Assembly (NCBI GenBank): GCA_050699435.1
Contig: JBOHGM010000012.1
Location: 1 to 64,000 of the forward strand
Direction: 5' to 3'
DNA from: GCA-003244245 sp050699435
GTDB lineage: Bacteria > Actinomycetota > Actinomycetes > Mycobacteriales > Pseudonocardiaceae
Length of the DNA: 64,000 bases
The notes beneath the pieces were generated by a model, which did not search any database, had not been told where the DNA came from, and worked only from the letters and a program-made list of their open reading frames with translations. Shown here piece by piece: positions 35,322 to 43,391 of the stretch; the first letter of the stretch is position 1; every line of letters starts with the position of its first letter. Made by a program: the position numbers and the translations under genes.

Positions 35322-35679
35322 GATCCAGGTGTCACCACCGGCGAGGTCGATCTGGTGGTGCTTGACCAAGGCGTGGACACCTCCACCGCCGTCGGCCGGA
35401 TGTTCTTCTCGATCTTGGGAGCGATCGCCGAGTTCGAAGCCAGCCTGCTCTCCGAGAGGACCAAGGACGGCCTCGAAGCCGCCCGGGAGCCGGACGCACC
35501 GGGGGCAGAAGCCCAAACTCGGGCCCCGCCAGGCCCATCTCGCCCGGCTGATGTACGAGGAGACCGATCAGGACGGCCAGCGCCGCCACACCGTCAACCA
35601 GATCGCCACCGAGTTCGGCGTCACCCGCCCCATCATCTACCGCCACCTCAGCAAGAAGACCCCGAAGCAGCCGAGCTGA
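35322..35679 (+). pseudogene. Serine recombinase (resolvase/invertase) relic
   Basis: The frame reads DPGVTTGEVDLVVLDQGVDT, then AVGRMFFSILGAIAEFEASL and LSERTKDGLEAAR, the E-helix of Hin/Tn3-type resolvases. It then shifts frame at about 35490. The DNA-binding tail follows in another frame as GQKPKLGPRQAHLARLMYEE and VTRPIIYRHLSKKTPKQ. The N-terminal catalytic Ser region is missing. It indicates a past mobile element beside the toxin-antitoxin genes. Confidence 0.8.
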
Positions 35680-35812
35680 GCAGTCCCGTCGGGCCTGTGC
35701 CGCCTACTTTGACCTCCGGTGACACGCTCCTTAACGGCACCCAGGCCCGTGCGCCACGCCGTCAGGTCGGCCCTGCCCCGCAATCCGGACGAAGGAAAGA
35801 GATACTCGACGG

Positions 35813-36112
35813 ATGAGCGTGGCGACGACGAAGATCGAGCGTTCCGGCCCGGCGATCCGGGCAGCTCTGGCCGAACTCGCCTCCGACGAGTGCGCCCAGT
35901 TCGAGGCCGAGTTTCAGCTGGCCACGGCGCAGGCTGCCGAGACGTTCGACCTCGCTGTGGTCGAGGCGGTGCTGGACCGGTGGTGGGGTATCGCCGCGAT
36001 CCGGGCCAACCCGCTGTCCGAGCAGGAGCAGGAGCAGCTCGCGCGAGCCAGGGCTGGCGACGTCACCGGCCTCCTCGCTCGCGACGAGCGCGGGAACTGG
36101 GTCCGGCTGTAG
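35813..36112 (+). CDS. DUF6247-type antitoxin
   Basis: A 99-residue acidic, mostly helical protein (TKIERSGPAIRAALAELASD, CAQFEAEFQLATAQAAETFD, VVEAVLDRWWGIAAIRANPL). This matches the DUF6247 family found next to RelE-like toxins in actinobacteria. Its TAG stop is followed at once by the ATG of the toxin gene, the usual order antitoxin-toxin. AAAGAG about 10 nt upstream of the ATG could be the ribosome site. No obvious DNA-binding domain is visible, so its own regulation is unclear. Confidence 0.75.
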   Translation: MSVATTKIERSGPAIRAALAELASDECAQFEAEFQLATAQAAETFDLAVVEAVLDRWWGIAAIRANPLSEQEQEQLARARAGDVTGLLARDERGNWVRL

Positions 36113-36355
36113 ATGCCCCGCTACCGCGCGATATGGCTGGAGATTGCGCGCGAGCAGTACACCAACCTTCCGGCCGAGATTCAGCGGCAGAGTGACACGC
36201 GGGTCGAGGAGTTGCTGGAGAACCCGCGTCAGTCGCGGTCGGACTACGACGCGCGGACCGACCAGTGGGCCACCACCTACGGCGGCGGCGCCGGGTTGGT
36301 CGTGTACGCAGTGGTGCACGAGCGGGCAACGCTGATCATCCTTCGGTTGGTGTAG
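36113..36355 (+). CDS. RelE/ParE-type toxin
   Basis: An 80-residue basic protein that follows the DUF6247 gene with no gap. It reads MPRYRAIWLEIAREQYTNLP, then DTRVEELLENPRQSRSDYD and ends VVHERATLIILRLV. A short beta-alpha-alpha-beta protein with a C-terminal strand of this type is the RelE/ParE fold, which cleaves mRNA in the ribosome or poisons gyrase. The family call is by pattern and gene order. The catalytic residues of RelE are too variable to identify here. Confidence 0.75.
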   Translation: MPRYRAIWLEIAREQYTNLPAEIQRQSDTRVEELLENPRQSRSDYDARTDQWATTYGGGAGLVVYAVVHERATLIILRLV

Positions 36356-36508
36356 CGCACACCCCAGGTCGTCGGCGTCCCGGCGTGGGTGTCGACGCCT
36401 CCGCGTCTCACCGGGTCGGTGCGTCCCTGTCTCCATCCGAAGGAGACCGACGCGATGAACTCTGGCAATCCCTACCCGCCAGTCTGCTGGTCGCGCGAAA
36501 GCCCGAGG

Positions 36509-36886
36509 CTAGCTTCCGGTGCCGCCCAGTGATTCCAACGCCGCCCGCAGCTTCTGCGTGCCGTTGGCATCGAACACCGCACTCGTCGCCGTGCTGGCGT
36601 GGAAGTACAGACTGATCCGGTCATTCCCATGTCCGAACACGAGCAGGGTGCAGGCGCCTGCTGATGGGCACCGGGCTGGGATCGCCGACCGGCCACGCAC
36701 CGACAGGGCGACGGTGAGCAGCTCGACGACCTCCGGCGTGAGCATCGCGGCGGTGTTCTCGCTGCCCTCGTAGCGCAGCACATGCTTGCCCAGCAGGTCC
36801 GGCTGCACCGTCACCGTGCACAACCGACCCGACTCGGTCTGCGCCGCGACCGAGATACGGTCAGTTCTGATCGGTGAGCCCATCAT
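36509..36886 (-). CDS. Conserved hypothetical protein
   Basis: A 125-residue protein of unknown function. It contains RISVAAQTESGRLCTVTVQP, a strand-rich first half, then LTPEVVELLTVALSVRGRSA and CTLLVFGHGNDRISLYFHAS. No transmembrane segment or signal peptide is seen; two cysteines at about 94 and 100 (ARCPSAGACT) could pair. It is divergent from the broken TPR regulator at 37056, separated by 170 bp, and lies next to a toxin-antitoxin pair. I recognise no family. Confidence 0.6.
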   Translation of the reverse strand: MMGSPIRTDRISVAAQTESGRLCTVTVQPDLLGKHVLRYEGSENTAAMLTPEVVELLTVALSVRGRSAIPARCPSAGACTLLVFGHGNDRISLYFHASTATSAVFDANGTQKLRAALESLGGTGS

Positions 36887-37055
36887 GGCCCTCCTGGAGT
36901 GCCGAGTAGCGCGGCGATGTCAATGATCATGCGATCACCGTCGCGCCCGACCGGATCGGATGGAACCCTGTTGCTGTCAACTCCGGGGCTCGGCGACAGC
37001 AAGGAGACAGTCGACATGTGTGGTGACGGGCGAGTGCGCTTCGGAAGGAAATGGG

Positions 37056-38047
37056 GTGACGCTCGTGTCCGCTGCCGACGAATCGGCACACTTTCTGGCG
37101 TGGGCTGAGACGTCGAACATCGGTGACCTGACCGTCGAGCAGATGCACAGCGACGTTCAGTGGATCGCGCGCAACTACCTCAAGGTGCCCACGCTGCCGC
37201 TGTTCACCAGGGCTCGCGATATCCGCGATCAGGCGTTCGCGCTATTAGGCGGCCGTCAACGCCCCGATCAGAGCCGCGATCTCTACGCGGCGGCCGGCTG
37301 GGCGCTGAAGCCTGGATCAGCACCGACCTCGGCCGGCCGGATGCCGCCGACACCCACACCCGCACCGCGTGGGTATGCGCTGACAACGCTGACCACAATG
37401 TGCTGCGGGCCTGGGTGCGCGCTACCCAGCACACCGCCGCGTTCTGGGAGCACCGCTTCCTCGACGCCGCCGGCTACGCGGAGGACGGACTGCGCTACAC
37501 CAACACCGGCAGCGCTGGGGCGTTCCTCACCAGCGCTCATGCGCTGGATCTCGCTAAGGCAGGCCAGGTCGAGGACGCGAGGACGGCACTGGCCCGCGCC
37601 CGAGACGCCGCAGAGGTCGTCGAGCCAGCCTGGGACGAGCTGGCTGGCCCATTCACCTGCTCGGTGGATCGCGCGGGCGGGATCTGGTCCGACGTGCATC
37701 TCGCGCTCGCCCAGCCAGCCGCCGCGCTGATCGAGGCGGACCGCGCGGTGGCCGCATTCGAACGGGCGCCGGCGCAACGACACAATCCCGGCAGTGAGCG
37801 CATGGCCCGAGTCCAGCAGGTGCGCGCGCACCTGGCGTTGAGTCAGTTCGACGGCGCAGCCGAAACGCTCACCCCGGTGCTGGACACCGCTCCGGAGCAT
37901 CGCGTGCGCCCTTTGCTGCAACGTCTCGGCGAGGTGCACGCGCAGGCCGCGACGGGTGAGCAGCGGGACGAGCCGACACTGGGTGCCCTGCGCGAAGCCA
38001 TCATCGACTTCCAACGCCACGCCGTCGTCGCCGAGCTGACAGCCTGA
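37056..38047 (+). pseudogene. TPR-type regulator, frameshifted and without HTH
   Basis: GTG 37056 has AAGGA upstream and starts VTLVSAADESAHFLAWAETS. The protein continues through IARNYLKVPTLPLFTRARDI and RQRPDQSRDLYAAAGWAL, then shifts frame at about 37305 and goes on as AWISTDLGRPDAADTHTRTA to HAVVAELTA at 38047. The second part has tetratricopeptide helices (AHALDLAKAGQVEDARTALA). Pseudonocardiales carry full-length versions of about 400 residues with an N-terminal helix-turn-helix, which is absent here. A single indel separates the two halves, so it may have been functional recently or the indel may be an error. Confidence 0.7.
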
Positions 38048-38061
38048 AAGCGAGGACGCTG

Positions 38062-38715
38062 ATGACTGAGACCACGCGGCAGATGCGGGATCATTGGTGG
38101 TGGCGGCCCGGCTGGCGAGTAGGCCGTTCGTTCTACACCTGGCACGTGACGTTCGACGATCAGCCTGCCGCTCACCAACTCGCCGCCGACTACGCCCCGG
38201 TACTTGACGACCTCCCTCACCTCGACCCGATCCCCGTGCGCTGGCTGCACCTGACCATGCAGGGCATCGGTTTCACCGACGAGGTAGACCGCGCAGAGGT
38301 AGGGGCGATTGTCGACGCTGCCCAGGAACGCTGCGCCGCACTAGCGCCGTTTACGGTCACCCTTGGCCCAGCCCGGGTGGACCCCGAAGCACTGATGCTG
38401 CCCGTGAACCCTGCTGAACCAGTGATCGCGCTGCGCACTGCGATCCGCGCCGCAATCGCCGATGTGCGGGGATCAAACAATGTGCCCGAAGATGCTGATG
38501 GGTTCCGGCCGCATATCTCCCTGGCCTACTCGAATGGGGCCGGCCCCGCCGAACCGATCGCTGAGCGACTCGCAGCGCACCGAGTGAGCTCAGCAGAGAT
38601 CACCGTCCACCGCGCCACGCTGATCGACCTCAACCGCGACCACCACGCCTACGAATGGACCGACGTCGCCGCTGCGGACCTGAATGCCCCGCGGACGACG
38701 GAGGGGCGAGGCTGA
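38062..38715 (+). CDS. 2'-5' RNA ligase / 2H phosphoesterase-family protein
   Basis: A 217-residue protein with the two HxT/S motifs of 2H phosphoesterases: LHLTMQGIGF (about 69-72) and HISLAYSNG (about 150-153). This superfamily hydrolyses cyclic phosphates or 2'-5' linkages and includes RNA ligases, cyclic phosphodiesterases and anti-phage-signal nucleases. The start at 38062 is 14 nt after the TPR-regulator stop and has AAGCGAGGA before it, so both probably share a message. The substrate is not predictable; its place among toxin-antitoxin genes would fit a role in nucleotide-signal or RNA processing. Confidence 0.8.
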   Translation: MTETTRQMRDHWWWRPGWRVGRSFYTWHVTFDDQPAAHQLAADYAPVLDDLPHLDPIPVRWLHLTMQGIGFTDEVDRAEVGAIVDAAQERCAALAPFTVTLGPARVDPEALMLPVNPAEPVIALRTAIRAAIADVRGSNNVPEDADGFRPHISLAYSNGAGPAEPIAERLAAHRVSSAEITVHRATLIDLNRDHHAYEWTDVAAADLNAPRTTEGRG

Positions 38716-38740
38716 ACCGCAGGGCGGCGGCGACTGCGGC

Positions 38741-39124
38741 TCAGAGCTGGAAGGGCGGCTTGAGGTCGTCGAACATCGGGAAGTGCTTGGTGTTGAGCGT
38801 GGCTAGTTCGAGCCCGTGCACCTGGGCGGTGGCCGCGATCACGTAGTCGACGAGTCCGATCGCGGCATGGGACCGGCGGTACTGCCGGCGAAGTTCCCCC
38901 GCGCGGTGCGCGATCATGTCGGTCACCGGCAGCGGCCGCAGCGAGTTGAGCAGGCGGGTGACCTCTCGCCGCTCAGGAGAACGCATGCCGCCGATGATCT
39001 CGGCGTTCGTGACCACGCTCACCGCGAGCCGCCCGGTCCGGGCGCGGGCGTCTCGCAGCCAGTCCCGCGCGGCGTCGATCCCACGCAGGTTCGCGATGAG
39101 CACGTCGGTGTCGACGAGGATCAC
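38741..39124 (-). CDS. vapC: VapC-type PIN-domain toxin
   Basis: A 127-residue PIN ribonuclease. Acidic residues are in place: Asp in MILVDTDVLIA (residues 5-7), Glu in VVTNAEIIGGM (about 42) and Asp in AIGLVDYVIAATA (about 93). The stretch LATLNTKHFPMF is the usual C-terminal PIN block. These toxins cleave tRNA or rRNA when released from the antitoxin. Its ATG overlaps the stop of vapB by 4 nt. Confidence 0.9.
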   Translation of the reverse strand: MILVDTDVLIANLRGIDAARDWLRDARARTGRLAVSVVTNAEIIGGMRSPERREVTRLLNSLRPLPVTDMIAHRAGELRRQYRRSHAAIGLVDYVIAATAQVHGLELATLNTKHFPMFDDLKPPFQL

Positions 39125-39375
39125 AGCCGGCTGATCCGGTCGAGGTGCACCCCGCGCTGACCGTCGGCGCGGTCGATGTCGATCTCTACCTCGCGCAGGG
39201 CTCCGAAGGACACGTCAATCGCGGCCAGGTCGTCGGCGAGATCCTCGTTCGCTCCGAGCAGCGCCTGGTCGATGAGCCGACGGACCAGTTCGGCTGCCGA
39301 GATCCCCTCGGCAGCGGCGCGCGCGGCAAGGGCGGCCCGCTGCTCGTCGGTGACATAGACATTGGTCCGGTGCAT
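39121..39375 (-). CDS. vapB: VapB-type ribbon-helix-helix antitoxin (leaderless start)
   Basis: An 84-residue antitoxin. The N-terminal half is a ribbon-helix-helix domain (MHRTNVYVTDEQRAALAARA, GISAAELVRRLIDQAL), and the acidic C-terminal part (LADDLAAIDVSFGALREVEI) would bind the toxin. ATG 39375 is preceded by a perfect TATAAT 7 nt upstream with no ribosome site, which indicates a leaderless transcript. In-frame codons upstream to 39696 belong to other sequence. The complex should repress its own promoter. Confidence 0.9.
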   Translation of the reverse strand: MHRTNVYVTDEQRAALAARAAAEGISAAELVRRLIDQALLGANEDLADDLAAIDVSFGALREVEIDIDRADGQRGVHLDRISRL

Positions 39376-39388
39376 ACACCACATTATA
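39376..39388 (-). promoter_or_regulatory. Leaderless promoter of vapBC
   Basis: On the minus strand TATAAT (39388-39383) is followed by 7 nt (GTGGTGT) and the ATG of vapB. The spacing puts the transcription start on the A of the ATG. The -35 region is not clear (TTGATC lies 20 nt upstream). The direct repeat TGTAT-TGTAT across the site could be part of an operator. Confidence 0.65.
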
Positions 39389-39410
39389 CATCGCATTGAG
39401 TGCTGCGCGA

Positions 39411-40007
39411 TCAACTGGTCGCACCCGCGCCGAGTAGCAGGGCCTCGGCGAGGAAGTCGAGTTCGCGGTGCATCGTGACCAACGGCTCCAACTCGGGTCC
39501 TTCCCCGGTGTGCCGCGCTGTGGAGTGCCGGTAGCTGACCGCGAGCGCCAGCAACTCCGCCGCACTGCGGACGTCGGCGCCGCGGCGCGATTCGGGCAGC
39601 GCGGCCCGCATCACCGTACGGATCTCGCCGACCATCCAGCAGAACCGGGCGGCGAGCGCGTCGCGCACCGCGGAGTGCGTGTCCGCCTCCCGCCAAAGCA
39701 GGTGCGACAGCAGGGGTGAGGCGTCCAGCCAGGCGTCCAGGGCGGCCACCAGCCGGCGCAGGCTGCCCGCGACGTCGCCGGCCACCACGACGTGGGTGTG
39801 GTCGATGTGCTCCTGGGGCAGCCGATCCACCAACGCGACGAGCAGGTCGGGTTTGCGGCGGAAGTAGTAGTGCACCAGTCCTTTCGGCACTCCGGCGAGC
39901 TCGGCTATCCGCGAGGTCGGGGTGGCGTCGAACCCCCGCTCGGCGAACAACTCCTGGGCGGCGGTGAGGATCCGCTCGCGGGCGGAGGCGTCTTCGGTGC
40001 TCAGCAA
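39411..40007 (-). CDS. TetR-family transcriptional regulator
   Basis: A TetR regulator with the N-terminal helix-turn-helix RERILTAAQELFAERGFDAT, then RIAELAGVPKGLVHYYFRRK. The ligand domain follows (residues 55-198). I place the start at TTG 40007, with GGGAG 4 nt upstream, giving 198 residues, the usual length; the frame is open to 40151 but shows no family similarity there. It lies upstream of the vapBC pair on the same strand and downstream of the SPW-repeat gene. Fatty-acid or acyl-CoA regulation is possible because ccr is close, but this is inference. Confidence 0.85.
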   Translation of the reverse strand: MLSTEDASARERILTAAQELFAERGFDATPTSRIAELAGVPKGLVHYYFRRKPDLLVALVDRLPQEHIDHTHVVVAGDVAGSLRRLVAALDAWLDASPLLSHLLWREADTHSAVRDALAARFCWMVGEIRTVMRAALPESRRGADVRSAAELLALAVSYRHSTARHTGEGPELEPLVTMHRELDFLAEALLLGAGATS

Positions 40008-40092
40008 CCGTCTCCCATCCTCGAAGCAGGGGAGGAGCTCGCTGCCGGCTCCTCCCCCATCGTGGCCGGGAGTCGACTCCCGGCGGCCCCGC

Positions 40093-40452
40093 TCAGTGCT
40101 GGCCCGCCACGCCGCGGTGCGTAGTGGTCGCCACCGGGACCGCGGCGGCACCCACTAGGACGGCCAGCGCACCGATCACCCAGGAGGTCCACGCTGCCCC
40201 GACGAGGTCGGCGTAACCCAGCACCCACGGACTGATGAACAGCAGCACACCCAGCGCTATGTGCACGTATTCGCTGGCTACCGAGCCCGGCATCGCCAGT
40301 GACCACAGGCCGCTGGCCAGCAGGAGCACGCCGAACCCCAGCAAGGTCCACGCTGCGGCGTCCGAGGTCTCCAGCCAGAGCACCGAGAGCCCTGCGACGA
40401 CGGCCAAGACCACCGCGCCCCAGTCCTGCCAGCGCATCCACTGCTTCGCCAT
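40093..40452 (-). CDS. SPW-repeat membrane protein
   Basis: A 119-residue protein with four hydrophobic helices (about 11-28, 32-54, 61-78, 88-107). It contains the SPW signature ISPWVLGYAD and a related first half (WTLLGFGVLLLASGLWSLA), so it is made of two repeats. The family occurs widely in actinobacteria without a known role; many are linked to stress response. The start is ATG 40452. It is divergent from ccr, with 190 bp between. Confidence 0.8.
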   Translation of the reverse strand: MAKQWMRWQDWGAVVLAVVAGLSVLWLETSDAAAWTLLGFGVLLLASGLWSLAMPGSVASEYVHIALGVLLFISPWVLGYADLVGAAWTSWVIGALAVLVGAAAVPVATTTHRGVAGQH

Positions 40453-40642
40453 GTGCGACCACCTCCACGAGTTCGGTCCCTGAGCCCCGATAGTGCGCTT
40501 GATTGGCCGCCCGGTCAATGCTCCGGTCGAGCGCGGTCGTGCGCTCACTCACATCGGGGCTGCGGGGAATCATTACCGGCCGGTAACCTGAGCACACCGT
40601 TGGCCCGAGTGGGAAGGGACGCCGGAGTGGGAGGAGACGACA

Positions 40643-41974
40643 GTGCAGAAGATCCTCGACGCCATCCTCGCCGACGACCTCGACGCCGTGGGCGCACTGC
40701 CGTTGCCTGCGAGCTATCAGGCGATCACGGTGCACGCCGACGAGTCCGAGATGTTCGCCGGGATGCCCAGCCGCGACAAGGACCCCCGCCGCTCGCTGCA
40801 CCTGGACGACGTGCCGGTGCCCGAACTGGGTCCAGGCGAGGCGCTGGTCGCCGTGCTGGCTAGCGCCATCAACTACAACACGGTATGGACGTCGATCTTC
40901 GAGCCGCTGCCCACGTTCGGGTTCCTGCAGCGCTATGGGCGCACGTCCGAGCTGGCCTCCCGGCACGACCTGCCGTACCACGTGGTCGGGTCGGATCTGG
41001 CCGGCGTGGTGCTGCGCACCGGGGTGGGGGTGAACGTCTGGCATCCGGGCGACGAGGTGGTGGCGCATTGCCTGTCCGTGGAGCTGGAGCACCCCGACGG
41101 GCACAACGACACCATGCTCGACCCCGAGCAGCGCATCTGGGGGTTCGAGACCAACTTCGGCGGCCTGGCCGAGCTCGCGCTGGTCAAGTCCAACCAGCTG
41201 ATGCCCAAGCCGGCCCATCTCAGCTGGGAGGAAGCCGCCAGCCCCGGGCTGGTCAACTCCACCGCCTACCGGCAGCTGGTCTCCCGCAACGGCGCGGATA
41301 TGAAGCAGGGCGACACCGTGCTGATCTGGGGCGCTTCCGGCGGGCTGGGCTCCTACGCGACCCAGTACGCGCTTTGCGGCGGCGCGACACCGGTCTGTGT
41401 GGTGTCCAGCCCGCAGAAGGCTCGGATCTGCCGCCGGATGGGTGCCGCACTGGTCATCGACCGGGCCGCGGAGGGCTACCGGTTCTGGAAGGACGAGCAC
41501 AACCAGGACCCCACAGAATGGAAGCGCTTCGGGGCGGCGATTCGTGAGCTGACCGGCGGTGACGACCCGGACATCGTGTTCGAGCATCCCGGCCGGGAGA
41601 CGTTCGGGGCCAGCGTCTACGTCGCCAGGAAGGGTGGCACGATCGTGACCTGCGCATCCACCTCGGGCTTCACCCACGTCTATGACAACCGCTACCTGTG
41701 GATGAATCTCAAGCGGATCGTGGGCTCGCACTTCGCCAACTACCGCGAAGCGTGGGAGGCCAACCGGCTGATCGCCAAGGCCAGGATTCACCCCACGCTG
41801 TCCCGCGTCTATCCCCTCGAGCAGACCGGACAAGCGGCGCTCGACGTGCACCGCAATGCCCACCAGGGCAAGGTCGGCGTGCTGTGCCTGGCCCCCGAGG
41901 AGGGCCTCGGCGTGCGCAACCCGGAGCTGCGCGCGGCGCACCTGGACGGGATCAATCGCTTTCGAGACGTGTGA
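40643..41974 (+). CDS. ccr: Crotonyl-CoA carboxylase/reductase
   Basis: Ccr reductively carboxylates crotonyl-CoA to ethylmalonyl-CoA with NADPH and CO2, the key step of the ethylmalonyl-CoA pathway and a supplier of extender units for polyketides. The 443-residue medium-chain reductase has NADPH motif IWGASGGLGSYATQYAL. Residues reported as important for CO2 binding are recognisable in AINYNTVW (Asn), WGFETNFGG (Phe-Glu) and SGFTHVYDNR (His). The GTG start has GGAGGAG 6 nt upstream. The gene is alone on its strand up to the DivIVA-like gene at 42005; ecm and hbd are on the other strand 2 kb and 11 kb away. Confidence 0.95.
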   Translation: MQKILDAILADDLDAVGALPLPASYQAITVHADESEMFAGMPSRDKDPRRSLHLDDVPVPELGPGEALVAVLASAINYNTVWTSIFEPLPTFGFLQRYGRTSELASRHDLPYHVVGSDLAGVVLRTGVGVNVWHPGDEVVAHCLSVELEHPDGHNDTMLDPEQRIWGFETNFGGLAELALVKSNQLMPKPAHLSWEEAASPGLVNSTAYRQLVSRNGADMKQGDTVLIWGASGGLGSYATQYALCGGATPVCVVSSPQKARICRRMGAALVIDRAAEGYRFWKDEHNQDPTEWKRFGAAIRELTGGDDPDIVFEHPGRETFGASVYVARKGGTIVTCASTSGFTHVYDNRYLWMNLKRIVGSHFANYREAWEANRLIAKARIHPTLSRVYPLEQTGQAALDVHRNAHQGKVGVLCLAPEEGLGVRNPELRAAHLDGINRFRDV

Positions 41975-42004
41975 CGGGTCATCCGAATTGAGTAACGTGA
42001 CGTC

Positions 42005-42970
42005 ATGGGCCACGTCGACGACCGAGATCTGATACCCCTTCGGACCCCCATCGACATCGTCCGCCGTGGTTACGACCGGGCGCAGGTGCACGACCGGATC
42101 GATGAGTTGCAGGCCGACCTGCGCATCGTCACTGCGGACTGTGAGGCCGGGGCCGCCCAGGCGGTAGCGCTCTCCCTGCAGCTGGACGCAACACGCCAGG
42201 AGCTTGAGGAGGCCCGCCGCGAGCTGCAACGGCTCTCCGCGCCACCCGACACCGTCGAGGGGATGAGCGAGCGGCTGAAGCGGATGCTGCGGCTGGCTCA
42301 GGAGGAGGCCGCGGAGACCATCGCCAAGGCGGAAGCGGCCGCCGCCGAGCGGATGGCCGAGGCCGAGAGCCAGGCGGGCGGCCTGCGCACCCGCTACGAA
42401 GAGCTCATCAGTGAAACGAAGCGGCGGCGCTCCGAGATGGATGCCGAGCACGAGGCGGCGATCGCGGAGGCGAAGAAACAGGCCACCGAGACCTTGGCGC
42501 AGGCGAAGAAGCAGGCTGCCGAGACCGTCGCGGCGGCGAACAAGCACGGCACCGAGACCCTGGCGCAGGCGAAGCAGCTCGTCGCCAAGCTCGACGCCGA
42601 ATCGGCAGCCAAGCGCAAGCAGGTCGAGGAGGACTTCGACATCACGATGTCCGCCCGGCGCAGCGAAGCCAACCGCACGCTAGCTGAGGAGGAGAAGACC
42701 AGCAAGAAAGAGGCGCAACGTCGCGTCGACGAGGCGAGCGAAGTGGCCCGCCGCGTCGTCGCCGACGCCGATCAGCGCGCCACCGCGATGGTCAGCGAGG
42801 CCACCCAGCAGGCGGAGAACCTGCGCGCCCTGCGCCACCAGGTGGCCGAGCAACTGCGTTCGGTAAGCGCGACGATCGACAACGCCTTCCGGCACCTCGC
42901 GCCGCTCCCCGAGGAGGCCAGCACCCTGGCCGGTGACAAGCCGGCTCATCGCAACCACTGGGCGCGGTAA
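42005..42970 (+). CDS. DivIVA-like coiled-coil protein (FilP/Scy-type)
   Basis: A 321-residue protein that starts with a DivIVA-like segment (IPLRTPIDIVRRGYDRAQVH, DRIDELQADLRIV) and then forms an almost unbroken coiled coil from about 45 to 290. It has heptads rich in Ala, Glu and Lys and four repeats of the kind AKKQATETLAQAKKQAAETV. Streptomyces has a related coiled-coil gene beside ccr and meaA (annotated there as cellulose-binding or cytoskeletal). It may organise a polar or membrane scaffold. Its start lies 30 nt after ccr, so the two are probably co-transcribed. Confidence 0.8.
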   Translation: MGHVDDRDLIPLRTPIDIVRRGYDRAQVHDRIDELQADLRIVTADCEAGAAQAVALSLQLDATRQELEEARRELQRLSAPPDTVEGMSERLKRMLRLAQEEAAETIAKAEAAAAERMAEAESQAGGLRTRYEELISETKRRRSEMDAEHEAAIAEAKKQATETLAQAKKQAAETVAAANKHGTETLAQAKQLVAKLDAESAAKRKQVEEDFDITMSARRSEANRTLAEEEKTSKKEAQRRVDEASEVARRVVADADQRATAMVSEATQQAENLRALRHQVAEQLRSVSATIDNAFRHLAPLPEEASTLAGDKPAHRNHWAR

Positions 42971-43113
42971 GCTCTCCGCTGTCCGGTGCCGCCTCGGGTC
43001 CGGCTGGACGCGCCGCTGCCCCGGTCCCAGCCAGCGGGGGCTGCGGCGGGGGCTGCTGCGGCTGAGCCCGCTCGACCTGGATGAGGGGCGAGACGCGCCG
43101 GAGAACGTGACGG

Positions 43114-43365
43114 TCAGCCGGTCGGCACGAGGTGGGCGACGTCGGGGTACAGCTCGGCGAGGCCCTGGTCGAAAGTGGCCAGCCGACCCGTGCGGGACCG
43201 GGCAAGCTGGGCGAGGTAGGCATCGGTCACCTGCCGATGGCCGATCACCCCTGTCAGTCGAACCTCGGTGAACGGGATGCTGTCGAGCCAGAACTCGTGC
43301 CGCGGCTGGGTCCCCCATTCTACATCATCCGCATCACGATGCGAGAGTCGGCATCGAGTGCTCAT
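43114..43365 (-). pseudogene. VapC-type PIN domain, C-terminal relic
   Basis: The last 60 residues (PRHEFWLDSIPFTEVRLTGV, IGHRQVTDAYLAQLARSRTG, RLATFDQGLAELYPDVAHLV) are the C-terminal half of a PIN toxin. It includes the Asp of TDAYL and the Asp of ATFD. The N-terminal half with the first catalytic Asp is absent, and the preceding codons (MSTRCRLSHRDADDVEWG) do not belong to the family. No antitoxin gene is near. Confidence 0.75.
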
Positions 43366-43391
43366 GGCTACGGTCAGTCCAGACAGGCGCG

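Noticed and set aside
35206..35679. An intact site-specific recombinase gene
   Set aside because: The longest frame covers only the C-terminal domain in the wrong continuity; the catalytic region is missing and two frames are needed.
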